Position numbers and translations under genes: made by a program. From an uncultured Dysgonomonas sp. (GTDB lineage: Bacteria > Bacteroidota > Bacteroidia > Bacteroidales > Dysgonomonadaceae), in contig CALKIV010000035.1 in assembly GCA_937995835.1 (NCBI GenBank), forward strand, positions 1 to 6,040: DNA of 6,040 bases. The letters run 5' to 3'. The notes under the pieces are model-generated. The model had not been told where the DNA came from and searched no databases. It worked only from the letters and a program-made list of their open reading frames with translations. How positions within the stretch are numbered: position 1 is the first letter of the stretch; the number at the start of each line of letters is the position of its first letter. This document shows positions 1-6,024 of this stretch, one piece after another.

Positions 1-30
1 AGGAACATTGTACTGACTTTGGGGTATCAT
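1..30 (-). CDS. Possible 5' end of a divergent gene running off the left edge
   Basis: On the minus strand an ATG at 30-28 opens a frame that runs out of the window (M-I-P-Q-S-Q-Y-N-V-P). About 33 nt upstream of it is the predicted start point of a TATTTTTG box (70-77), which would give a normal short leader. No Shine-Dalgarno sequence is seen, which is common in Bacteroidota. Ten codons are too few to recognise a family, and an open run of this length carries no statistical weight. This is a tentative call. The alternative is that this end of the window is intergenic or the tail of a plus-strand gene ending at 98. Confidence 0.2.
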   Translation of the reverse strand, partial: MIPQSQYNVP

Positions 31-69
31 ACTCTATTGTGAAAATACAAGCAGATTCTAGACTTTCTG

Positions 70-77
70 CAAAAATA
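70..77 (-). promoter_or_regulatory. Possible Bacteroides-type -7 box (TATTTTTG), divergent
   Basis: Read on the minus strand, these bases are TATTTTTG, a full match to TAnnTTTG. The predicted start is near 63, about 33 nt before the candidate ATG at 30. No TTTG or TTG is found 19-21 nt upstream, so only half of the promoter is present and an 8-mer of this composition is common in AT-rich DNA. Confidence 0.25.
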
Positions 78-122
78 GCAACTTTTATAACATTTTGATG
101 CTATATTTCTATAAAACATGTA

Positions 123-171
123 AATTTATCTCAAACAGTGCTTTAATTTATCTAATTATCGGATAAATTAA
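123..171. repeat. Inverted repeat with an added direct copy (AATTTATC motif)
   Basis: TTAATTTATC at 143-152 and GATAAATTAA at 162-171 form a perfect 10-bp inverted repeat around a 9-nt centre. The 9-mer AATTTATCT occurs at 145-153 and again at 123-131, exactly 22 bp upstream in direct orientation, about two helical turns. Three copies of one motif on related helical faces could be a protein-binding array. The low-complexity A/T composition makes chance a serious alternative. The dyad is not followed by a T tract, so it is not an intrinsic terminator for plus-strand transcripts. Confidence 0.35.
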
Positions 172-317
172 TTGACAAAAGATTATTGTCTGAGCGTACT
201 CTCAGCCTTCTCCAGAACATTTTCCTCAAAAAGAATAAAACTGAAAATACTTTTCCTCACCAGTAAGAGAAAACACCATCAAGACATAACATTCACTCAA
301 AGAGAATTTCTCCAACA

Positions 318-348
318 TTTCACAGCTAAACCATGGCTGTTTGTGAAA
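318..348 (+). repeat. Imperfect dyad in the leader of the DUF3857 operon
   Basis: TTTCAC at 318-323 pairs with GTGAAA at 343-348. Inside it, AGC at 324-326 can pair with GCT at 336-338, leaving GTTT as a one-sided bulge and a loop that contains CCATGG. It lies 55 nt before the start codon at 404, so it would be in the 5' leader if transcription starts further upstream. It could be a leader hairpin, an operator, or chance. Confidence 0.25.
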
Positions 349-391
349 ATTTGTTTATATTGTTTAAATGATCTAATAACTATCCAACCTT

Positions 392-396
392 AAGGA
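392..396 (+). promoter_or_regulatory. Ribosome binding site AAGGA for the first DUF3857 gene
   Basis: AAGGA lies 7 nt before the ATG at 404, the usual spacing. This supports 404 as the start over the in-frame ATG at 413 (residue 4), for which the same site would be 16 nt away. Confidence 0.6.
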
Positions 397-403
397 AAAA
401 ACT

Positions 404-2425
404 ATGAATACAATGAAACACAGTATCCCCCTAGCAGTGTTAATGTTCATAATCAGCTTACCAACCATTAGCCAATCTAAATTTGGTAACGCCACCATGG
501 ACGAATTAAAAATGACAACTTATGAAAAAGACAGCACAGCCGAAGCTGTCGTTCTGCACAAAGATGTATATCTCGCCTATAAGTATGACAATAATAAGGG
601 CTTCCTATTCGAATACACGCAGAGAGAGAAGATAAAAATACTAAAACCCGAAGGACATCGCTGGGCTGACCAACACGTGAGATATTATGTCAAAGATCGA
701 TCCACTGCTGAAGAGATAGTAGGACTATCAGCCACTGCGTATAATCTAGAGAATGGCAAAATCGTAAAAACCAAAATGTCTAAAGACAATATCTTTGAAG
801 AAGACATGGAAGGAAAATGGAAACAAACAAAATTTACCATTCCGGGAGCTAAAGTAGGCTCGGTGATAGAATACAAATACACCATATCCTCTCCTTTCTT
901 CTACGAATTGCGCGACTTTGTATTTCAATCATCTATACCTACAGACTATGTAAAATGCGAAGCTATCATCCCTGAATATTGGATATACAACGTAAATTTT
1001 CAAGGAGATGTAAGCTTAGTATCTGCTAAAAAAGAACAAGAAAATTTAAGCTTCTCAATCAGGGATAAATATCAGACTCACGATCACAGATGCACAGGCG
1101 ACAAATATCTATACATTGGCCATGACCTTCCTGCTATCAAGAATGAACCACACTTATGGACGGTTGACGATTACATTGCAACAAACACATTTGAACTCAA
1201 AGCAACTAATTTTCCCGGTAGTTTTCACAAAAACTTCACCACCTCATGGGAAGAGATTGACAAAGACTTCAAAGAAATGAGTGGCTTTGGAGGCAACTTG
1301 AAACATTCAGGATGGTTCAAAAATGAAATCACCCCTACTCCCAACCCGAACCTTGAACAAGCATCAGAAATCAGACAACTAATAGCAAATAAAGTGCAAT
1401 GGAATGACACAAACGCAGCCTACACTTCTAAGCTAAAGAATGCTCTGGAGAAAGGTGTAGGAAACAGCGCTGACATGAATTTTTTACTTATCAATGCATT
1501 AACAGCAGGAGGCATTGACGCCTTTCCCGTTCTGTTAAGGACTCGCAAAGCTGGACGCTTACCATACACACACCCATCGGCATCAGCATTCAATTATATG
1601 ATAACCGGTATCCAAATCGACACAATGCTCTACTACACTGATGCCTCAGACAAGTTTAGCGGCTGGAATATTTTACCTCAGAAATCGATGGTACAGCAAG
1701 CCAGAGCAATCAGAGGTCTACGTGGAGACTGGGTAGACTTGAGCACAATATCCACCGGCACTGTATTTCTACAAACCGCAGTTCAGTTCAAAGACAGCCA
1801 AGCCGAAATGACTGTAAACGAAGTGCGCAAAGGAATGGACGCTTACAATGCAAGACACACTTTTGCGACCTTCGACAACGAGGAAAAATTTATCGAGAAA
1901 ATGCAAGAAAAAGAAAATTGCGAAATTGATAATTTTGAAATTACAGGCTACAGTGACATTGATGATCAATTTAGAGTCCAATATCTAAAGAAAACAGACC
2001 TTCCACTCACTGGCGATCATTTCTACTATACACTTCCTTTGGCTAATCTGTATACAGAAAATCCTTTTAAGGCTGAAACAAGAAGCTTTCCTATCAATTT
2101 CGATTACCTGCGCGCTTATATTCAAGCATTAGAAATAGAAATACCAGATGGCTACGAAGTTGCAGAACTACCCAACTCTGAAAGAATTATTCTCGAAAAC
2201 AATACCCTTTCTTACATCTACACTATTCGAGTTGTAAATAATAAAATTCTAGTCAATACTAAATATCAATTGCGAGAACTCACATTCCTTACTGATCAGT
2301 ATGATATTCTGAAAGAATTTTTTGCCAAAATGCTACTCAAGAATAAAGAACAGATCGTTTTCAAGAAAACAGAAAATCAAGGAACCCTAAAAGCAGACAA
2401 TAATGAAATCGAGAAAACAATATAA
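404..2425 (+). CDS. Exported DUF3857/transglutaminase-like protein, catalytic residues lost
   Basis: 673 residues. Residues 1-25 look like a Sec signal peptide (basic start, hydrophobic 9-20, likely cleavage after S23-Q-S25). No lipobox and no later membrane segment is seen, so the protein is probably periplasmic or surface-exposed. The DUF3857-like region spans about 65-250 and ends in the motif AIKNEP (244-249), shared with the downstream paralogue. The transglutaminase-like fold spans about 320-420. Its nucleophile motif reads GNSAD with Ser at 355 in place of Cys, and the His position reads FNYMI with Tyr at 398; the acid position YTDAS keeps D413. The C-terminal part (about 555-655) matches the end of the neighbour and resembles DUF3858. 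An 18-residue tail (656-673) has no counterpart in the neighbour. The family assignment is firm. Loss of catalysis is inferred from the two substitutions, and the biological role is unknown. It is the first gene of a two-gene operon and overlaps the next gene by 23 nt. Confidence 0.9.
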   Translation: MNTMKHSIPLAVLMFIISLPTISQSKFGNATMDELKMTTYEKDSTAEAVVLHKDVYLAYKYDNNKGFLFEYTQREKIKILKPEGHRWADQHVRYYVKDRSTAEEIVGLSATAYNLENGKIVKTKMSKDNIFEEDMEGKWKQTKFTIPGAKVGSVIEYKYTISSPFFYELRDFVFQSSIPTDYVKCEAIIPEYWIYNVNFQGDVSLVSAKKEQENLSFSIRDKYQTHDHRCTGDKYLYIGHDLPAIKNEPHLWTVDDYIATNTFELKATNFPGSFHKNFTTSWEEIDKDFKEMSGFGGNLKHSGWFKNEITPTPNPNLEQASEIRQLIANKVQWNDTNAAYTSKLKNALEKGVGNSADMNFLLINALTAGGIDAFPVLLRTRKAGRLPYTHPSASAFNYMITGIQIDTMLYYTDASDKFSGWNILPQKSMVQQARAIRGLRGDWVDLSTISTGTVFLQTAVQFKDSQAEMTVNEVRKGMDAYNARHTFATFDNEEKFIEKMQEKENCEIDNFEITGYSDIDDQFRVQYLKKTDLPLTGDHFYYTLPLANLYTENPFKAETRSFPINFDYLRAYIQALEIEIPDGYEVAELPNSERIILENNTLSYIYTIRVVNNKILVNTKYQLRELTFLTDQYDILKEFFAKMLLKNKEQIVFKKTENQGTLKADNNEIEKTI

Positions 2426-4325
2426 CATTCTTCCTTTACTCATAATCTTTCTCCTGCTATGTCCTTTAACTAAAATTGGGGCATTTGACTACAACATAGA
2501 GAGCATCCCCGACAGCCTCAAAGATGGGGCAGTAGCTGTTCTACGCGATTTTTCGGCAACATATACACAACATGATGTAAACAATGGCACGTTTACGGTG
2601 AGTTATGCAATGACTATCCTCAACGAGAAAGGAAATAGCTTTGCTCAATTTTTAGCAAGGAAAGATAAGTTTGTAGATCTGCAAAAATTTGAAGGAATAC
2701 TAAAAAGCAACACAGGAAAAGAAATAAAGAAGATAAAAAGAAAAGACTTGATAGAATCCAGTTTTTCTGATCAGATGGCAACAGGAGACACCAAGCTATT
2801 CTACATTGTGTCGTCCCCTGTTTATCCTTACACCATAGAGTACACCTATGAAATAAAATTCAAAAATGGGATCATCAATTACTATCCATTTAACCCCATC
2901 ATGGGCACAGGTCAATCTGTAGAGAAAGCAGAGTATAGAATAGAAGTTCCTTTAGAAACCAAGTTGCGCTTCTACTCAAACTTCGATTGCGAAAAACACG
3001 ATGAAACCACAGAAAAACAAAAGATCTACACTTTTCGAACAGGAGCCATGAAAGCCATAAAGAATGAACCTTTATCACCTTCTTTTTCTGAATATGCCCC
3101 AATAGTGAGAATAGGGGTAACAGATTTTTGCTACGACAAATCCTGTGGAGATTACTCTACTTGGGAAAGCTGGGGGGTATGGCAAAACGGACTTCTTAAT
3201 GGACGTGATATTCTCCCTCCAGATGCTGTCGCAAAAATAGGCGAAATCACCAAGGATGCTAAAACTGATAGAGAAAAAGTAGCTATTATCTATAAGTTTC
3301 TGCAAGACAACTCTAGATATGTAAGCATTCAGCTCGGCATAGGTGGCTTTCAGCCTTTTTCAGCAGAGTCTACTTACAAAAACAGGTTCGGAGACTGCAA
3401 AGCCCTCAGCAACCTGATGCTGGCAATGCTTAAAGCAATAGACATTCCATCAAACTATACTGAAATTTACTCTGGCAATAGGAAATCGTTAAGAGAGGAC
3501 TTTCCTGACCCCACCCAAACCAATCACGCTATTCTTAGGGTTCCTCTACCCAATGACACCATCTGGGTGGAGTGCACCTCCTCTACTCTACCTTTAGGTT
3601 ATATCCATGATGGCATTGCCGGACACGATGCATTGGTAGTCACAGAAGAGGGTGGCTTGTTTTGTCAGCTCCCCAATTACAGCAGTAAAGAAAATCTTGC
3701 TGAATCTTTCGTAGAAATGAACATTGCTTTGGATGGAAAAATAGAAGGGAAAATGAAGTTTGTGGAACATGTACATGGCTATGGAGATTGGCAACAGGAA
3801 ATGAGAAACAATGACCGAAAAACGCATATCAAATACATAACTAACAGAATCAACTTTTCGAGTCCTAGAGTTGGAGAGATTAAAACCTCAGAAGACGTCT
3901 CAGATCTACCATCTTGCACCTTGGAAGCCGACTATGTGGCTGAAGATGCAATTAATATTTCAGGCCAAAGAATGTTTATTCCTCTCTTGCCCCTAAAGAA
4001 GGGCTATTATTCTACTTTTACGGCAAAGAATCGCACCCTACCCATTGACTTTGGCAATGCTTTTAGCGAATCCGATTCTATTATTATCAATATTCCAACA
4101 GGATACTCCATCGAGAGTTTGCCCAAGGCTAAGGAAACCCTAAGCCCTTATGGCACCTTGAGAACTAAAGCAGAGAAAGTAGATGACAACACAATAGTCT
4201 ACACACAATACGTAGAACTTGCCTCAGATAGGTATGACCAAACAGAATATGATACCCTCAAAGCCTTTTTCAAAGAAATAGCTTCTGCTGCTAAAGCACA
4301 GATGGTGATTAAGAAAAATGAGTAA
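2403..4325 (+). CDS. Exported DUF3857/transglutaminase-like protein, catalytic residues kept
   Basis: 640 residues. The signal peptide is residues 1-27: charged KSRKQ, hydrophobic 9-22, probable cleavage after G26-A27. C20 is preceded by Leu and is not a lipobox cysteine. The DUF3857-like region is about 60-225 and ends in AIKNEP (218-223). The transglutaminase-like (papain-type fold) domain is about 280-395, with likely nucleophile C332 in FGDCKA, H375 in TNHAIL and an acidic residue E390 in WVECTS, where Glu replaces the more usual Asp. A C-terminal DUF3858-like region (about 540-638) matches the upstream gene, ending in YDTLKAFF...VIKK. Members of this superfamily are cysteine proteases, amidases or cross-linking enzymes; the substrate here is unknown. 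The start at 2403 is chosen because it gives a complete signal peptide. It lies inside the upstream gene, in another frame, and its only AAGGA is 19 nt away, so translation probably depends on ribosomes finishing the first gene. Confidence 0.9.
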   Translation: MKSRKQYNILPLLIIFLLLCPLTKIGAFDYNIESIPDSLKDGAVAVLRDFSATYTQHDVNNGTFTVSYAMTILNEKGNSFAQFLARKDKFVDLQKFEGILKSNTGKEIKKIKRKDLIESSFSDQMATGDTKLFYIVSSPVYPYTIEYTYEIKFKNGIINYYPFNPIMGTGQSVEKAEYRIEVPLETKLRFYSNFDCEKHDETTEKQKIYTFRTGAMKAIKNEPLSPSFSEYAPIVRIGVTDFCYDKSCGDYSTWESWGVWQNGLLNGRDILPPDAVAKIGEITKDAKTDREKVAIIYKFLQDNSRYVSIQLGIGGFQPFSAESTYKNRFGDCKALSNLMLAMLKAIDIPSNYTEIYSGNRKSLREDFPDPTQTNHAILRVPLPNDTIWVECTSSTLPLGYIHDGIAGHDALVVTEEGGLFCQLPNYSSKENLAESFVEMNIALDGKIEGKMKFVEHVHGYGDWQQEMRNNDRKTHIKYITNRINFSSPRVGEIKTSEDVSDLPSCTLEADYVAEDAINISGQRMFIPLLPLKKGYYSTFTAKNRTLPIDFGNAFSESDSIIINIPTGYSIESLPKAKETLSPYGTLRTKAEKVDDNTIVYTQYVELASDRYDQTEYDTLKAFFKEIASAAKAQMVIKKNE

Positions 4326-4367
4326 TACATCACACGTATCACATATTTACACACAAAATCACAACAA

Positions 4368-4397
4368 AAAAAGGTAACTCAATTGAGTTACCTTTTT
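4368..4397. terminator. Bidirectional intrinsic terminator between convergent units
   Basis: The core GGTAACTCAATTGAGTTACC (4373-4392) is a perfect palindrome that folds into an 8-bp stem with an AATT loop. Flanking A5 and T5 extend the self-complementarity to 30 bp. A T run follows the stem on the plus strand (4393-4397, then CTTTC), and a run of seven T follows on the minus strand (complement of 4366-4372). It lies 42 nt after the stop of the (+) DUF3857 operon and 7 nt beyond the 3' end of the minus-strand tRNA, so it is well placed to end both transcripts. Confidence 0.88.
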
Positions 4398-4404
4398 CTT
4401 TCAG

Positions 4405-4491
4405 CGGAGGCGGCGAGATTCGAACTCGCGGTACAGTTACCCGTACGTCAGTTTAGCAAACTGGTGGTTTCAGCCACTCACCCACACCTCC
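4405..4491 (-). tRNA. tRNA-Ser(GCT)
   Basis: An 87-nt class II tRNA on the minus strand. The acceptor stem GGAGGTG pairs with CGCCTCC (one G-U), with discriminator G at 4405. The D arm carries GGT/ACC around GAGTGGCTGAA. The anticodon loop TTGCTAA has anticodon GCT (complement of 4455-4457), which reads AGC and AGU serine codons. The long variable arm typical of tRNA-Ser is a 6-bp stem GTACGG/CTGTAC with a GTAA loop. The T arm is GCGAG-TTCGAAT-CTCGC. The outermost anticodon-stem pair is a C-A mismatch. CCA is not encoded (the next bases are CTGA), so it must be added after transcription. It appears to be a single-gene unit with its own promoter and terminator. Confidence 0.97.
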
Positions 4492-4492
4492 T

Positions 4493-4535
4493 TTTGCATC
4501 CTTAATTAGCGTCCTTCGCTAAAATGCGATGCAAA
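4493..4535. repeat. Nested inverted repeats in the tRNA-Ser promoter and leader
   Basis: The outer arms TTTGCATC (4493-4500) and GATGCAAA (4528-4535) are a perfect 8-bp inverted repeat. Nested inside is a perfect 6-bp hairpin TTAGCG (4506-4511) / CGCTAA (4517-4522) with a 5-nt loop. The right outer arm overlaps the TTTG part of the -7 box, so with a start near 4525 it lies mostly upstream of +1. The left outer arm ends 1 nt before the mature tRNA. The inner hairpin would be in the leader RNA; the outer pairing can act only at the DNA level. No T tract follows, so it is not an attenuator of the usual kind. Confidence 0.5.
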
Positions 4536-4562
4536 TATAGTTCTTTGTATATAACAAAGCAA
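4532..4562 (-). promoter_or_regulatory. Bacteroides-type promoter of tRNA-Ser
   Basis: On the minus strand, TATATTTG (complement of 4532-4539) is a perfect match to the -7 consensus TAnnTTTG. TTG (complement of 4560-4562) lies 20 nt upstream, the normal distance for the -33 element. The predicted start is near 4525, giving a leader of about 34 nt before the tRNA. A second TTTG (complement of 4555-4558) is only 15 nt from the -7 box and is less likely to be the one used. Confidence 0.65.
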
Positions 4563-4639
4563 GAGATATTCAAAAATTCATTTCCTTTTTTCTCAAATAG
4601 TATATCTAGCCTATCTTCTAGCAAGATCAAAGGATAGAT

Positions 4640-4915
4640 TTAAAATTGAAATTTCTCTGCTTTTGATGCGCTAAGTGCTTGAATTTTGGGAAGGATAGTT
4701 GCAAAGTGCTCAGACTTCTCATGAGCAGCTAAAGTAGCCTCATCTTTCCATGTTTCGCAAAACATCAACACATTTTTACGAGTTGTGCTTTCAAAAAAAT
4801 CATAAGCTATACAGCCTTCTTCTTTCTCTGACTTTTTAACCAACTCTTTAGCAAGTTCAATCACTTCTGCACGGTTTCCTTCTTCTACTTGAAGGAATAC
4901 ATTAATTCTTATCAT
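4640..4915 (-). CDS. ABM-fold (YgiN-like) putative monooxygenase
   Basis: 91 residues, full length for the antibiotic biosynthesis monooxygenase (ABM) family, a small ferredoxin-like fold that usually works as a dimer. The N-terminal strand IRINVFLQV leads into helix residues 14-30; G34-C35-x-x-Y38 begins the second strand, followed by ETW (54-56) and H65-x4-H70-F71, residues that usually line the pocket in this family. Related proteins include quinol and heme-degrading monooxygenases, but the family is so broad that substrate and even catalysis cannot be read from sequence. The protein is cytoplasmic, without a signal peptide. It starts 21 nt after the stop of asd on the same strand, with no promoter-like box between, so it is probably the second gene of that operon. 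No Shine-Dalgarno sequence is visible before the ATG at 4915. No clear intrinsic terminator follows; the weak dyad at about 4611-4637 lacks a T tract. Confidence 0.85.
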   Translation of the reverse strand: MIRINVFLQVEEGNRAEVIELAKELVKKSEKEEGCIAYDFFESTTRKNVLMFCETWKDEATLAAHEKSEHFATILPKIQALSASKAEKFQF

Positions 4916-4936
4916 TATTCTAATCTTGTATATTAT

Positions 4937-5947
4937 TTAAATCGCTTTTTCTTTTATCAAATATTCTGCTATTTGCACGGCATTCAATGCTGCCCCTTTG
5001 CGAATTTGATCTGCTACCACCCAGAAGCTTAATCCATTAGCATTAGAAAGGTCTTTTCTCACTCTTCCTACATATACTTTATCTTTACCCTCAACAAAGA
5101 GCGGCATTGGATACTCTTTTTCCTCTGGTTTGTCTTGCAAAATAATTCCTTCGGCACTTTCAAATGCTTTTCTAACCTCTTCTACTGCCAATGGTTTTTC
5201 GGTTTCCACCCATACCACTTCCGAATGAGCACGAAGTACCGGAACACGCACACAAGTAGCACTAACTTCTACATCAGAGTGCATAATCTTACGCGTTTCG
5301 TTATACATCTTCATTTCTTCCTTTGTATAACCATTTTCAGTAAATACATCCACATGAGGAATCAGATTGTATGCTAATTGATAAGCAAACTTTTCCACAT
5401 TAGCTTCTCCACCTTTAGCCAATTCCTTTAGCTGAGCCACTAACTCATCCATACCCGATGCTCCTGCTCCAGATGCTGACTGATAGGTTGCCACATGCAC
5501 TTTTTTGATATGCGATAGATCTTCAATTGCCTTCAAAGCTACCACCATTTGTATGGTCGTACAATTAGGATTTGCAATAATCCCTCTTGGACGATTCTTG
5601 GCATCTTCTCCGTTTACCTCAGGCACCACCAAAGGCACATCAGCATCCATACGGAAAGCACTAGAGTTATCTATCATCACAGTACCATACTTGGTAATGG
5701 TTTCTGCAAACTCAATGGAAACACCTCCACCAGCCGATGTGAAAGCAATATCTATATTCTTAAAATCATCGTTGTGTTTGAGTTCCTTGACCGTATACTC
5801 TTTTCCTCTAAGTTTGTATACTTGTCCTGCACTGCGAGCAGAACCAAAGATGGAAAACTCGCTGATCGGAAAATCTGTCCTTTCTTCCAAAAGGCTCAAG
5901 AACTCCTGACCAACAGCACCACTAACACCAACAATTGCTATTCTCAT
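4937..5947 (-). CDS. asd: Aspartate-semialdehyde dehydrogenase
   Basis: 336 residues, normal length for the bacterial enzyme. It reduces L-aspartyl phosphate to L-aspartate semialdehyde with NADPH in the cytoplasm, the branch-point step toward lysine/diaminopimelate, threonine and methionine. The dinucleotide-binding glycine motif is GVSGAVG at 7-13, followed by SARSAG at 36-41, which in this family helps bind the cofactor phosphate. The catalytic Cys is C129 in NPNCTT. The conserved YQSASGAG is at 155-162 with Q156 near the active site. R234 (in RVPV) is a candidate substrate-binding Arg, and H241 in RAHSE is the acid-base His. All key residues are present. The start at 5947 gives the complete N-terminal strand MRIAIVG. 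The upstream AAAGAA is only a weak ribosome-binding match. The gene is first in a probable operon with the ABM gene. No riboswitch fits in the leader of about 37 nt. Confidence 0.97.
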   Translation of the reverse strand: MRIAIVGVSGAVGQEFLSLLEERTDFPISEFSIFGSARSAGQVYKLRGKEYTVKELKHNDDFKNIDIAFTSAGGGVSIEFAETITKYGTVMIDNSSAFRMDADVPLVVPEVNGEDAKNRPRGIIANPNCTTIQMVVALKAIEDLSHIKKVHVATYQSASGAGASGMDELVAQLKELAKGGEANVEKFAYQLAYNLIPHVDVFTENGYTKEEMKMYNETRKIMHSDVEVSATCVRVPVLRAHSEVVWVETEKPLAVEEVRKAFESAEGIILQDKPEEKEYPMPLFVEGKDKVYVGRVRKDLSNANGLSFWVVADQIRKGAALNAVQIAEYLIKEKAI

Positions 5948-5990
5948 TTCTTTGTAATGCTAAAAGATTTATATTTATTGAATTGAGTTA

Positions 5991-6021
5991 CAAATATACA
6001 TGATAATTTTCGTTTCTCATA
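5991..6021 (-). promoter_or_regulatory. Bacteroides-type promoter of asd
   Basis: On the minus strand, TATATTTG (complement of 5991-5998) matches TAnnTTTG exactly. TATG (complement of 6018-6021), 19 nt upstream, matches the TTTG -33 element in three of four bases. The predicted start is near 5984, about 37 nt before the asd ATG. The -7 box has the same eight bases as the tRNA-Ser promoter. Confidence 0.6.
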
Positions 6022-6024
6022 CAG

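Larger units (their letters stand above)
1..403. other. Leader/intergenic region upstream of the DUF3857 gene pair
   Basis: No convincing gene lies here. The only longer complete open frame (172-393, +) needs a TTG start, has no Shine-Dalgarno sequence and has a composition typical of translated AT-rich non-coding DNA. A frame open from the left edge to TGA at 96-98 (+) could be the last 31 codons of an upstream gene, but a run this short is expected by chance. The region holds an inverted repeat at 143-171 with an extra direct copy at 123-131, a second imperfect dyad at 318-348, and a Bacteroides-like -7 box on the minus strand at 70-77. I searched the plus strand for TAnnTTTG preceded by TTTG and found only partial matches (102-109, 248-255), neither with a -33 element, so the promoter of the (+) operon is not located. 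Confidence 0.6.

Noticed and set aside
102..109. TATATTTC as a plus-strand -7 box for the DUF3857 operon
   Set aside because: It matches seven of eight bases but has no TTTG or TTG 19-21 nt upstream and would imply a leader of almost 300 nt.
172..393. 73-codon plus-strand open frame just before the first DUF3857 gene
   Set aside because: It needs a TTG start, has no ribosome binding site, and its product shows no domain, signal or family resemblance. The frame overlaps the imperfect dyad and looks like chance in AT-rich leader DNA.
2403..2465. Lipoprotein signal around C20 of the second DUF3857 protein
   Set aside because: C20 is preceded by three Leu rather than a small residue at -1, so the lipobox rule is not met; a signal peptidase I site after residue 27 fits better.
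4611..4639. Possible terminator hairpin after the ABM gene
   Set aside because: The CTATC-TT/AA-GATAG arms are short and bulged, and no T run follows on the minus strand.
5135..5986. Several plus-strand open frames opposite asd (up to 145 codons)
   Set aside because: They lie antisense to a complete, highly conserved asd gene with all catalytic residues; their translations look like shadow frames, with no independent start signals.
4381..5991. Shared 11-mer AATTGAGTTAC at 4381-4391 and 5981-5991
   Set aside because: One copy is part of the terminator palindrome, the other is in the asd leader. A few 11-mer matches are expected by chance in a 6-kb AT-rich window and nothing extends the match.
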